The notes under the pieces were generated by a model. It made no database searches. It was not told where the DNA came from and saw only the letters and a program-made list of their open reading frames with translations. A program made the position numbers and the translations under genes. This document shows, piece by piece, positions 35,732-45,951 of a DNA stretch of 64,000 bases; the stretch's first letter is position 1; every line of letters begins with the position of its first letter. This DNA comes from Chara braunii (lineage: Eukaryota; Streptophyta; Charophyceae; Charales; Characeae). The stretch covers positions 858,316 through 922,315 of the forward strand of contig BFEA01000420.1 in assembly GCA_003427395.1 (NCBI GenBank). The letters run 5' to 3'.

Positions 35732-36067
35732 TAAGGAGAGTGGGAGAAGATGGTGGGTTATCACACGTCCTACCAGTGAGGGGGCTAGCTGGTAGGATGG
35801 GAGTATGGTATAGCAGCAGCAGAGATGGTGGCTCCGCTGCAGTCAGTCTTGCTGGAGGGAGGTAAAGTGGATTGATGGGGGTTCTTCTGAGTCATTTCTG
35901 AATCATGAAGTTGTCATGGGCATGTCTGAAGTAGCTCTAATTCGCTGAGTCAAAGCCCGGTGATGGCCCCGGTATCTCAATTCTCAATTTCCATTCTTAG
36001 GTCAATTGGAATTTTCTAGTAGGTTTCTAGTCTCATTTCATGGAATGTTTTGACGACTTTTCTGAAT
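35727..36067. other. No gene seen
   Basis: Purine-rich start, otherwise unremarkable non-coding sequence between two retroelement tails. Confidence 0.4.
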
Positions 36068-36215
36068 GTACTCGTTATGGGACGCTGGGCCCGGTTCCCA
36101 GTTCGTGCCAATTTGTGAGGATATGGTTGTATCCATGGGACGCTGTACCCGGTTTCCAGCAGGTGTTGCTCCCCACCAATAGATGGAGCTTTGGTTTTCA
36201 AAAAAAAAAAAAAAA
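36068..36215 (+). repeat. Retroelement tail with doubled hairpin 1 and poly(A)
   Basis: Two hairpin-1 units lie 58 bp apart: GCTGGG/CCCAGT (36,084-36,102), in which an A-T pair of the usual stem is replaced by G-C, and GCTGTA/TCCAGC (36,142-36,160), with one broken pair. Hairpin 2 follows the second. Poly(A) at about 36,201-36,216 follows a few bases later, so hairpin 3 is missing. Confidence 0.72.
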
Positions 36216-36469
36216 AGGAGTTCAAAATACAGTCTAGGCAAAACGCTGAAAATGTTGAATGTATACAAGCTAGCTTCAGGGTCCGGTGGGGGTGTGTTAT
36301 GTTGGAGGGATGCCCTGCGTTGGCCTATAGCTGGGCCAAGTACTGGCCGTTTGAACCACCACTACCTTTTCCCATGTGGGCTGCAGTCGGGCCCCGGAAT
36401 CTTTAGGAGGCCGGAACGAAACCATGGCCACCCATGAATAGCGGAGTCACAGTGCACTGGAGGGGTTCC

Positions 36470-36560
36470 CCCCCCCCCCAAAAAAAAAAAAAGAAAAAAA
36501 AAAAGGGTTTCATTCGCAGACCCTCACAACTTTTTCTTTTCTTTTTTTTTTGGGGGTGGG
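36470..36560. repeat. Homopolymer cluster C/A/T/G
   Basis: Runs of C, A and then T and G lie within 90 bases. They are probably partly assembly-sensitive. No gene. Confidence 0.6.
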
Positions 36561-36659
36561 GGGGCGGAACTTCAGTTGCAGGTGACAAGAGCAGGGCACC
36601 TATGTCTAAAGGCTTCATCTATTGGTTGGGAGGGACAGAAGGCTTACACAAGGGCTTTT

Positions 36660-36800
36660 CTTTTCTTTTCTTTTTAGAACAATCTCCTGAGGCAGCTTGA
36701 GATGCTGGTAGGAGCGGACATCTCAAGCTGCTCTCAGGGAGGCTCCATCTATTAGTGGGGAGCTGCACCTGCTGGGAAATGGGCCCAGCGTCCCCTTTTA
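36660..36800 (-). repeat. Retroelement tail, minus orientation, with 19-bp terminal hairpin
   Basis: On the minus strand, hairpin 1 is GCTGGG/CCCAGC (36,771-36,789). Hairpin 2 is CTCC/GGAG. Hairpin 3 pairs GCAGCTTGAGATG (36,692-36,704) perfectly with 36,719-36,731, and CCTGAG (36,686-36,691) with CTCAGG (36,733-36,738), 19 bp with one bulge. Its loop contains CGCTCCTACC on the minus strand. The 3-prime end is an A/G-rich run (T/C-rich on the plus strand at 36,655-36,676). Confidence 0.8.
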
Positions 36801-36920
36801 CAAAATTTCAGAGAACAAACGACATTGTGTCCAGAGGAGGGGGGGGGGGTCCAGCACAGTCCAACAATCGGCTGTCGGGCTGCACACTCCTAGAGCTATT
36901 CTCTCGAACTCTTGTAGGTC

Positions 36921-37130
36921 CTTAAACCACCGGTACTTGACCCATACATCGGCCGCAGGCCGTTGCTGTTAACGTTACACAAAGTTCGGGCTTCGGGGTA
37001 CGGGACCTCAATGGCTGGAAACGCCAGCCAAAAAAAATTGAAACGGTACCCTGGCGCTTCGGCAAAAATTGGCGCGCAGGGGGATTCCAGGCTTGGGAAC
37101 GATAGCTGGGCCAAGTACTGGTGGTTTAAG
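36921..37130. mobile_element. Fold-back MITE, CTTAAACCACC family, copy 2
   Basis: Starts CTTAAACCACCGGTACTTG and ends CAAGTACTGGTGGTTTAAG, giving imperfect inverted ends of about 30 bp shared with 699-850. Inside, GGGTAC/GTACCC and TGGCTGG/CCAGCCA form a nested hairpin (about 36,996-37,051). It is about 210 bp long with no coding capacity, and no clear target duplication. Confidence 0.75.
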
Positions 37131-37513
37131 TTGTTCATCTACCGTCAGGCGGCAAACCCCCTAAACCCTTTCCCCTGAAACTTTTGAGGGCCTTGATTCA
37201 TCGGCCCTGAGTTAGAGCTTGGTTCAGCATCACAGGCCACAGGGCACATATCTTTCTCAATCCCAACCTTCTCTGCCACACTGGCAAGGTATCAGCTTCT
37301 TGGCTCGTACTCCAGGGTAAGCCTGTGTCTCGGGTGGCGATCTTTCCTTCAGATCCCTTTAGCTGGGCTGCACACTCCTGGCTTCTTGTCTTGTCTCTGC
37401 CGGAGTCTGTGTTGTTCTGCCGTGTGCCGTGGCAGTTTGTGTCTTGCACTGGTCGTGTTGCTTGCATTCCTTGCTGGGTCCACATCTCGTCAGAGTGCGA
37501 TGGGGCCAGGGGG
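37131..37513. other. No gene seen
   Basis: Non-coding sequence leading into the assembly gap. Confidence 0.4.
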
Positions 37514-37803
37514 NNNNNNNNNNNNNNNNNNNNNNNNNNNNNNNNNNNNNNNNNNNNNNNNNNNNNNNNNNNNNNNNNNNNNNNNNNNNNNNNNNNNNNN
37601 NNNNNNNNNNNNNNNNNNNNNNNNNNNNNNNNNNNNNNNNNNNNNNNNNNNNNNNNNNNNNNNNNNNNNNNNNNNNNNNNNNNNNNNNNNNNNNNNNNNN
37701 NNNNNNNNNNNNNNNNNNNNNNNNNNNNNNNNNNNNNNNNNNNNNNNNNNNNNNNNNNNNNNNNNNNNNNNNNNNNNNNNNNNNNNNNNNNNNNNNNNNN
37801 NNN
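37514..37803. other. Assembly gap (290 N)
   Basis: 290 undetermined bases. Long X-rich open frames over this gap are not real. The gap falls in the 3-prime part of LINE fragment E. Confidence 0.99.
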
Positions 37804-38490
37804 TCCAGGTCTGTTCTGAGGACCTCCAGGGCTTCCACAGGATGTTCAGTTCCTCATCCAATACACTGAACAGCCGCCAGGGGTCTTGCCATGTTTGGTT
37901 GTAGGAGTCGATGATGGTAGTTTTGGCCTGTGGTTCCTTTTCCCCCGTATGGGCTTGTTTCATGGTTTTCCAGGCTTCGGGAGTGTGGGATCCGATGACC
38001 TCCCTGCTGGAAGCCAAATTGGTGGTCTTTCCGTTCAAACGAGCACCTGGCTCGCCAGGCCAGCATCAGGACATGGAGTCTTGTACATGAGAACAGGTTC
38101 ACAACATAGGGGGACCATTGGGCGAGATGGTGGAGGTTCTTCTCCAGCAGCAGGAGACCAAGGTCCCATGGAATATGGTGTGTTGTTAGGGAGTGGAAGG
38201 CGGCATCCCACCACTGCCAGATTTGGGCGATCATCGGGCATGCCAGGAGGCAGTGCTCTAGGGTCGCACAGGCCGGGGGGGAAGCCCTGCCACAATAGGT
38301 GCATATGGGGGAAAGCAGGCCTTTCTGTTCCAAGTTGGTTCTGGACACGAGCCAATCCGGTGTGGGGAGGCATCGGTGTAGGATTTGCCACTGTAGCGAG
38401 CGGAGATTTGAGGGCATTATTTTGGCATATTTGGCCCAGGGGAGGTTGTGCAGGAGTGCCGGGTCCATGGGCGAGTCCCGCGTCCACTTC
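37804..38490 (-). pseudogene. LINE fragment E (family 2): zf-RVT and C-terminus
   Basis: On the minus strand it encodes SLQWQILHRCLPTPDWLVSR, CTYCGRA and LEHCLLACP, nearly identical to the zinc domain of element C, followed by AWKTMKQAH and LNILWKPWRSSEQTW. It is cut at its upstream side by the poly(A) end of element B (T run at 38,494-38,516) and at its downstream side by the assembly gap. There is a frameshift near 38,040. So E is older than B, which landed in or next to it. Confidence 0.85.
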
Positions 38491-38876
38491 TTCTTTTTTT
38501 TTTTTTTTTTTTTTTTTAGGTAGGGACTCCATCTATTGGTGGGGAGCAACACCTGCTGGAAAACGGGTCCAGCGTCCCTTATACAGAAAATGAGGATGTC
38601 TGAGGACACTGATTGTGGGACCTGCCGACATTGATTGCCCTGTCTCCAGGGGATTTATTGAGCAGGTGTGTATAGATCCTGGTGATGTAGCCCTTGCTTC
38701 CCGTACCTCTTCACCCCCAGGGGGGCGCCAGATGTCTCCCTAAGCTCTGATGCAGGAAGCAATATTCATTTGTATGAGTTGGGAGAAAACGCTCCCTGGG
38801 GGGCTCCAGGGGAGAGTTCCTCATATGAAGAAAAAAAGGGGGAGTAAGTAGAGAAAGTTGCCGGTTTGTTGTCAAT

Positions 38877-41800
38877 TTAGGACAGGATCTCTGCCAGGGA
38901 AAGGGCATGAGGCGGGAAGGGGTCGGGAAAATCATCAGGGGGGCGGAGCGGGAAGGAAGGTTCTATGTTCATCCAGTCCTTAAAAATTAAGCGATAGTCT
39001 CTCATTTCCTCCAGATCCCTCTGTCCCCCCCCCCCATCTCCACTCCATTCCACTTTTGCAATCCATCCTTCTCTCTCCCCTCCCACCCAGTCTGTGCAAA
39101 ATGATGTAATCCTTTTCCTGACGTCTCCTGCTTGTTTAAAGAGGTCTAGTTGTGATTTGGTGACCCGCCATTTTTGTGAGAGTTCGAAGTGTATCTGCTG
39201 CTGGATGTGTTCAGTGATTTCTGGCACCTCTACCCTCACTTTATCCCTAGCCAACATGCATCTTTGCCACCAAAGTGCCCACAGCATTGCCCTCCTTCCA
39301 AGTTTATACATATTCTCTTCGAAGGGCGTGGCGGCCTCTGCTTGTGGCCAGTGGCCTGCCAGTATGGCTTGCCAAGATCAGGGCCATGGGGATGTGAGTT
39401 CCATCTTTCTCCATATGCGGTCCCACCGCCTCCATATGAATTGGGCGATTGGGCATTGTAGGAAGATGTGCCCAATGGTTGGAAGGGGAAGAGGCTGTGA
39501 CACCGCTGGCACCAGGGGAGCAGTAGGCCCTTTTGCTCTAAATTAGTGCGGTCTGTCAACCAGTCATTGGTGGGCAGACATCTGTGGGCGATCTGCCACT
39601 GTAGAGAAGTGATTTTCATGGGTCTTGCCTTCTGTTCCTGGAACCATTTGATTGGGGCCAAGAGGGAGCGATCCACATTCAAGTGTCTGACCCATCGATC
39701 GTTGATGACGTCTCTCAACCGTCTCTTTGGTCGAAGCATTTTATAGGATGATTTGACCGACAACTGGTTTTGGCTGATGCGTCCTGCTTTGGGACCTACC
39801 CTCTAGCGGAGATCCCAAGACCATTCATCCGGATCCAGAGGCAAGTCCTGGATTGGTTTGAAAGGCTGGAACACCATCCTCTGCCCTTTTTCTTCTAAAA
39901 CTCTCACTCTATACACAAATGTTTTTTCTTTCCATACGAGAGGGGCTTTGCTGCCTTGGAGGGTGTTGGTTCCAGTGATTATATAGTGTTCGATTAAGAC
40001 CGCCTGGGGTGAGACCATGTGGATTTGCCCTATCCTCTGGGGAGACTCCTTGCTGGCAACCAAGTTGCCTTCCTTTAAGGTGGGGCCTTGCTTAAGGGTT
40101 TGATACCATGCCGGCGGGATAGCGTCAATGAGGTCTCCCAAATGCTTCCCCACGTGATGGCAGTACCGCAGTGTTGCTTGCATTTGGTCTTCTGTTTTCC
40201 ACTCCTTTCTGTCGTCATCCCAAAGGTCCACCACCCTGAGCACCCCTCTTCTTACCCAACTTTTCCAGGGCAAGGCAGAGCTTCACATGATAAAGTCATT
40301 TGAGTCGGTTATTCGTCGGTTCCCGAACAAGGGTTGACGGTGGATTTCCTCCCAGCGATCGGGGTGTGGTCTGTCTGGAAGCGGGAGTCTACGCCAGGTT
40401 TCCAATAGGGAGGGCCAAAAACTGTCTAAAATATGGTTGTCTCCTTCCCGCCCATCCCTTGCTTTGGGGAACTTTCGTGGAACTATCCAAAAACGGTCCT
40501 CCAGCCAGGTCAAGGGGTGAGTGGAATGGGAGGTCTCTGGGGCCAATCGGGCCAAATGTTCCAGTGCCAGTACGCCCCATGGACTCTGGGGAGTAAAGAT
40601 GAGCCTTTTAATCCATTTAAGACGTAGTGCTTGCACTTGCGTGGTCGGGTCGATTATTCCTAGGCCTCCCCCTTCCTTAGGTTGTATGATGGAGTCCCAT
40701 GCCACACGGTTGATCACGTTGTCGAGCTCGCCATCCCCCCTCCATAGGAAGGCGGTCGCCTTTCTCTTCAGGTTTTTTAAGGCTGTTTTGCTTAGTGGCC
40801 ACAATAACGACTTGTACCATAGCGAAGCAAATATCACATTGTTGATTACTAACGCGCGGCCGAAAATGGATGTGTGTTTATTTCTCCAGTTTTCTAGTTT
40901 CTGCCTAGCCGGGTTACAAATCCATTCGTCGTTGGTCAGTGGCCGACCTTCTGCGGTCATGGCAACACCAAGGATTCTTAGGGGTGATTTCAGTGGCATC
41001 TATTTGATTCTAGGTGACTCGGGTGGGCGCCCTCGTTGGGAGTGGATCCACCATCCCTAAGTTTTGCTTCCCCAGTTGACTGTCATATCAAACGCCTTAG
41101 CAAATTTCTCCATCATTCGCTGGATTTCCTCCATGTTGCTATGAGTGGCTTCCACTAGGATGGTGAGATCATCCGCAAAGAGGGAGCATACCGGGATAGC
41201 CTCTTCTGGGATGTGCGTGATTCAAATTTTGGTAATGTTTTTGTTTGCCCGGAGGTTAGCGGCGAGTGCCTCCATAATGACCAGGAAGAGGAAGGGGGCA
41301 ATCGGGTCCCCTTGGCGGACAGAACGTTCCAGACGCAGGGGTGGTGTTATGCATCCGTTGACCTGGATGCAGGTGGTTGCGTTTTGATGCAGGACCTGTA
41401 TCCAACGTCTGAAGTCTGGTCCAAAATTTGTTTTCTCCAGGCATTTCTCCAAGAACAGCCAGTCTACGTGGTCATAGGCTTTTTCAAAATCGATAAAGAC
41501 CAGTGCCGCGTTCTAGCGAGAGTGTTTTGTGAGCTGGAGTACTTCATAAAGGAGAAGAATATTCTCTTGAATGTTCCTATTCTTCATGAAGCCGGTCTGC
41601 GAAGGATGAACGATATCTTCCATTACCGGGATCATTCTATTAGCTAAGGTTTTTAACAACATCTTGTAGACCACTGTGAGAAGGGTAATGGGGCGGTAGT
41701 TCCTGATATCCATTTTATCCCCCTTTTTATATAGGAGGGTTAATACCCCTTGCCCCACCCTCTCACCCATCTCACCTGTAGCCCATACCTCTTTATAAAA

Positions 41801-43385
41801 GTCCATGATATCCTGTCCAAGAAATTCCCATGTAGATTCCCAAAATTCTTTGGGGAAACCATAAATCCCTGGCGCTTTTTCCTCCTTCATTGGAAGAAGG
41901 GCGGTCCAGATTTCCTGTTTGGAGATTGGGGCTTCCAAGGCATCCCGCTGTTCGGGTGACAAGGATTTTTCCATTGGTTTCAAAAAGTCAATTAGATGTC
42001 GTCCGTGGTCCTGTGGGCTAGATTTGTCTATGTGAGAGGTAAAAAGGTCTTTATAAAAATCGTAAGTTATTTTGACACATCTTGCTGTAGAGATGGCCGG
42101 ATCTGACTCCATGGATAGTGGTTCATAGAGTGCCTCAATTGTAGTTCTTTTGTAACGAGGTCCTGCCATTTAAAAAAACTGGGCATCCATTACCCCTTCG
42201 GTCGAAAGATTCGAAAATCTTGCCCTGATCCGGGCGCCTTGCCAACGATATTGTGCGTATTTTAGAAGTTGGGCTTTTAATTCTGGTATCTGGGACTGTG
42301 GTTCTTCTAAGCTCGAGTATTGCCCTACTGCTTGCCCTTGCGAAGATTGTTTTTGTTCGGCTTCCATGAGATTTTGCATTGTCAGGATTTCCTGTTGGTG
42401 TCCCTGTGCGGCTATATGCTTGGAGTATTCGTTGCATTTCTTTGCCAGGAAGAACAAACCGTTGTTGAACCAGGCAATTGGAGATTCTTGCTAAGCTCTT
42501 TGGTATTTCCAGAAGGTCCAGGTCTGCTGTATGTAGTTTTGGAATGATTTGAGCCGGAGCAGAGAAGTGTTGAGTTTGAAATAACTTGCTCCCTGATCTG
42601 GCCGTTTCCGGAAAGTCCAAACTGCCACGCACATCCTGTGGTCCAGGCCTGGGTGCGGGCTAATTGGTAGTATCGCTGCAAAGGTTAGTCCTCCACTCAG
42701 GTCTTCTGAAGCCAAAATAAGATCGATTCTAGATTTTGATAGTCTATCAAGGTTATTGTTGCGCAAGCACGTGAAGGCCTTTTCGGTCGGGTGACCTCGC
42801 CTATAGGTGTCAAAAAGTGAGAGGGTAGTGCGCAAGTCCCTTATGATCCCCTCGTCCTCCTCCGCATTGCGTGCGGTTGAGGGCGGGATTTTCCAACGAT
42901 CCATCCACCTATCTGGTGCGGCGTTGAAATCCCCTGCTATTATTACCGGGATATTGGGGACCGGGATCTGTTCGATCTTCTCGAAAAAGGTTCTTCTTTC
43001 CTGGGAGTGTTAGGCGCGTAGATGAAAGCAATGCATACTATTTCTAATTCCAACATGCCCAGCACTCTGACCCACCTTCCTTCCTCCTTATCGTGTTCCT
43101 TGTCGAGAACTTAGAGGCGAGATTCGGGTGGTACCCATATGGCCACCCCCGCACTTCCTGGCGTCGGGGCAAAAGCCTGGTATTTTAGGTAGGGCCAGAC
43201 TTGCTTATGTGCCCTGTGGTGGTCCGACGAGTCCATCAAGTGGGTTTCCTGGATGCAAATTACATCCGGCCACGTTCTTCCCCCCACTCCTCGTATCAAG
43301 TCTCATAGCGCGTTGTTCTTTTCGGGGTTGCGTGAGGCTAGACCGTTCACATGAATTGATCGGATATCCAGGTCAGCTTGCTGAA
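38877..43385 (-). pseudogene. LINE B ORF2: endonuclease, reverse transcriptase, zf-RVT
   Basis: Order on the minus strand: RSIHVNGL (about 43,345); endonuclease catalytic ICIQETH (about 43,255) and GVAIWVPP; FIYAPN (about 43,020); AGDFNAAPD (about 42,935); SRIDLILAS (about 42,735); LDHRM (about 42,635). Reverse transcriptase: GVLTLLYKKGD, SQTGFMKNRNIQENILLL (about 41,600), FIDFEKAYDHVDW (about 41,485), RQGDPIAPFLF (about 41,310) and FADD (about 41,178). Then GRALVINNVIFA (about 40,850), and zf-RVT with LQWQIAHRCLPTNDWL (about 39,610) and CQRCH (about 39,500). The C-terminus is at 38,877. Stops occur near 43,113, 42,172 and 41,513, with frameshifts in the palm and zinc regions. Confidence 0.9.
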
Positions 43386-43464
43386 GGGTGTGTTTCCACT
43401 TTTGGTTTTTACCATACACCACTTCTACCCAGTTCATTTTTGCCTTGTGTATTCCCTATTTTCA

Positions 43465-45915
43465 CTATTGTGTTGGGAATGGTGACCAATCCTGTATATC
43501 CCAATTTACTCCCTTGTTAAGTATGTTCTTTCTTAGTATTGAGCATATACAGGTGAGAAGGTCATCTGTTGACCAAATGTTGCTGGGTTTGATTTTTAGT
43601 TGTTGGATGTCGAGGAGCAGGTTGTGTGTGAGCCATTGTAGCCCTGCTTCTTTGTTGTCCTCAAATCTCACGTAGACATCTTTGTAGGCCATCTTCAGGT
43701 TCTCCGAGGATACGCTGATGGTGGCCACTGCCCCCGGCTCGTATTGATTTGTGATAAATTCTGTAATTTCGTGGATACATAGTGTTCCCGCCCTCTTCAT
43801 GTGCCATCCGTGCAGAGTCATCCCTCCGTAGGTCTAGGCGTATGAGTCTTTTGGGTCCGCCGGAGATAGACCCAGTTCCCATTGCCCAGTCCTCTTCCTA
43901 ATAGGGAGTATCAAAACTTTGTCCCCTTTCGGTAGGCTTTTGTGGTACATTCCTTTTTCGATAAGATGACGTATTTTCGCTCGTTTGGAAAGACTTGCCT
44001 CATCTGTGTTTAATGCCTCATCCTCCTTCCTTTGTTCATGTCCTTCCGCATGCCCTGCTGGCTGGATGCCGTCCAGCGGGGGAGGGATGCCGGTGTAGCC
44101 TGAAGCATCAACGTCCTCGGCCTGATTGCGATCGGATGTTTCAGGCTGAACCGGTGCTTGTGTTCTTTTCCTTTCGGGAGGTTGGAACTTAAGGTGAACA
44201 ATGTTCCAGATTCTGTGCAATGCGGATTGCCAATCCAGGTTCTGGGACAGGCTTTGTTTCAGGGCTTGTTTCAACCTGGGGCTTTCGTCTAATAGGGAGA
44301 ATAGTTGCACGTAAGCCTCGTCCCAGTATTCCACTGATTGACCTGGATATAGTGACTGAAGGTGACTGATTAGCCACTCAGCCAGGCCCTTTAGCTTGGT
44401 CTCAGTGTCTCCCTCGCCCTGAGATCCCCAGGCCTCAGGTGTGCTATCCAGCATTTCCTCGTCCGGGGCGACTCTCGGAGCTTCCCAGTCCATGGGCTGG
44501 GGTCCAAAAGCCTGGAGGAACGGGTCTGCTTTAGAGGGGGTCCCCTCTGTAGCATTTACGGACACAGCATCGGCTGGGTTTAGCTTAGGAGATTGTTCTT
44601 TCAGGTTGGGGTCCGTTGCTGCAGCCTCCTCCGAAGCCGGTTGTATGATCCCATGTTAATTCTCTTCTTTTTCCTTTCCCTTCTCCTTCCCCTTCCCTTC
44701 TTCCATTGCCTTATCTTTTCTCCCTGTGCTGTTTGCCCGCACCTGGGTCTTTGCTTCCATTCCCCCTCCGTTGGGATGCTTTGCCTTAAATCCCCAAGCC
44801 CCTTCTTCACCATGAGCATGCCCCCATTTTCCGGAGAGTCTGAAATTGCTCGGAATCTATTTTCTGATTCCACAGAACTGCCCCCTTTAGTCTGTTTTTG
44901 TGTTTTGTCGCTCTTGCTTGGATGTGCTTGTTTCTTGGGGGACGGGGAGTGCCAGAGATCTCTCATGTCTGTTGTGGCGATGAAATCTTGAGGCCTGGGT
45001 TCAGGGTGCTGCTCAGTCCTCTCCGTCTCGGTCTGCTGTGGCTTTGTTGGTTTCTTATTGATCGCGGGGGGCTTTGCGGCCCTGTCCATGTATACTTCCA
45101 CCGGTTTGGGGGGGGTCCATTGCTCTGGGGGTTTTGTATCCCATTCCACAACATCTCCTTTTTCCCATTCCCAGCCCCTCACTCCTCCCCCATCTCGCGG
45201 CTCATCCACGTATACCCAACCTTCGTGTCCGACGTCAACCGTCCTCCACCAAGTGTCTTTGATCGGGTCACGAATCACTCGTCTGGTGGCTTTGGTTTTC
45301 CTGGCCGGGTGGTGAGGGCACTCGGATTCTGTCGAGAGATAGCCGTAAGCCTGACACTTAAAGCACCAGGGTCTCATTTTGAGTGACATATGAATTCTGA
45401 AATCACGTCCCCCTATCCGGAAGAGGATCACATCATCAATGGTGAAGATGTGACCTTTCGGGAGGTCGAGGGCGATCATGAGGTAGTCATCCCTCGGGGT
45501 CACGTGGGGCGGGAAGGGATCAATGAAGTCCACAATATCGTATTTTTGGGCTAACTCTTGCACAAACGCCCCCTGAATTTCAATGGGCACGTGACGGAAT
45601 TCCACCTAGTAGTGATCAGACATTAATTGATCCCTCTTTTCCTCTGGTTTTTGTTGTTTCGAGGGGGACCAGGGGAAGATCCGGACCTTGGACCGACCAC
45701 ATGCTATGCTCCGCCAAGTGTCCATGATTCTTTTGTCTGAATCGAACATGCTGATCACTGTGATCACTGCGGACGAGATGGGTTGGATTAGGAAGAAGTC
45801 GCGTGCCCCCTCCTCAGATCCTTTGAGGGTCGCGAGACGTTTCCTAATCCATGCTACCTTGTCGATGGTTGATTTATAGACTGCATCATCATAAAAAACC
45901 CATGCGCTTGCATAG
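43465..45915 (-). pseudogene. LINE B ORF1, gag-like RNA-binding protein
   Basis: The N-terminal domain begins in WVFYDDAVYKSTIDKVAW (about 45,900) and includes FFLIQP and VRIFPWSP. Then VEFRHVPIEIQGAFVQEL (45,605), YLMIALDLP, and a zinc-knuckle-like CFKCQAYGYLSTESECPHH (45,365-45,309), in which the usual knuckle His is Tyr. A Pro/Lys-rich linker leads to a C-terminal half starting near 44,565 that ends LKIKPSNIWSTDD (about 43,570). The order resembles plant L1 ORF1. A TAG replaces the expected Trp just before 45,605, and frames change between 44,601 and 44,565 and near 43,830. Confidence 0.8.
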
Positions 45916-45925
45916 CGGTGTCGAT

Positions 45926-45951
45926 GCGAATACCCTTACAAGGGTATCCGC
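45926..45951. repeat. Isolated hairpin resembling the 8.4-10 kb array units
   Basis: ATACCCTT-AC-AAGGGTAT (45,930-45,947) is a perfect 8-bp stem flanked by GCG/CGC. On the minus strand it reads GGATACCCTTGTAAGGGTAT, close to the array unit at 9,530-9,550. It lies just outside the truncated 5-prime end of LINE B. Confidence 0.65.

Larger units (their letters stand above)
38494..45915 (-). mobile_element. LINE element B (family 1), the most complete copy
   Basis: About 7.4 kb on the minus strand: ORF1 (45,915-43,465), ORF2 (about 43,385-38,877), an untranslated end and the tail with hairpins 1 and 2 (hairpin 1 at 38,555-38,573), then poly(A) (38,494-38,516). ORF1 lacks its N-terminus, so the element is 5-prime truncated near 45,915. 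Several stops and frameshifts remain, but endonuclease and reverse transcriptase motifs are intact. No target duplication could be matched between its two ends. Confidence 0.88.

Noticed and set aside
37325-38038. Open frames of 130-180 codons across the gap
   Set aside because: They consist mostly of undetermined residues from 290 N; only the LINE fragment E frame on the minus strand has support.
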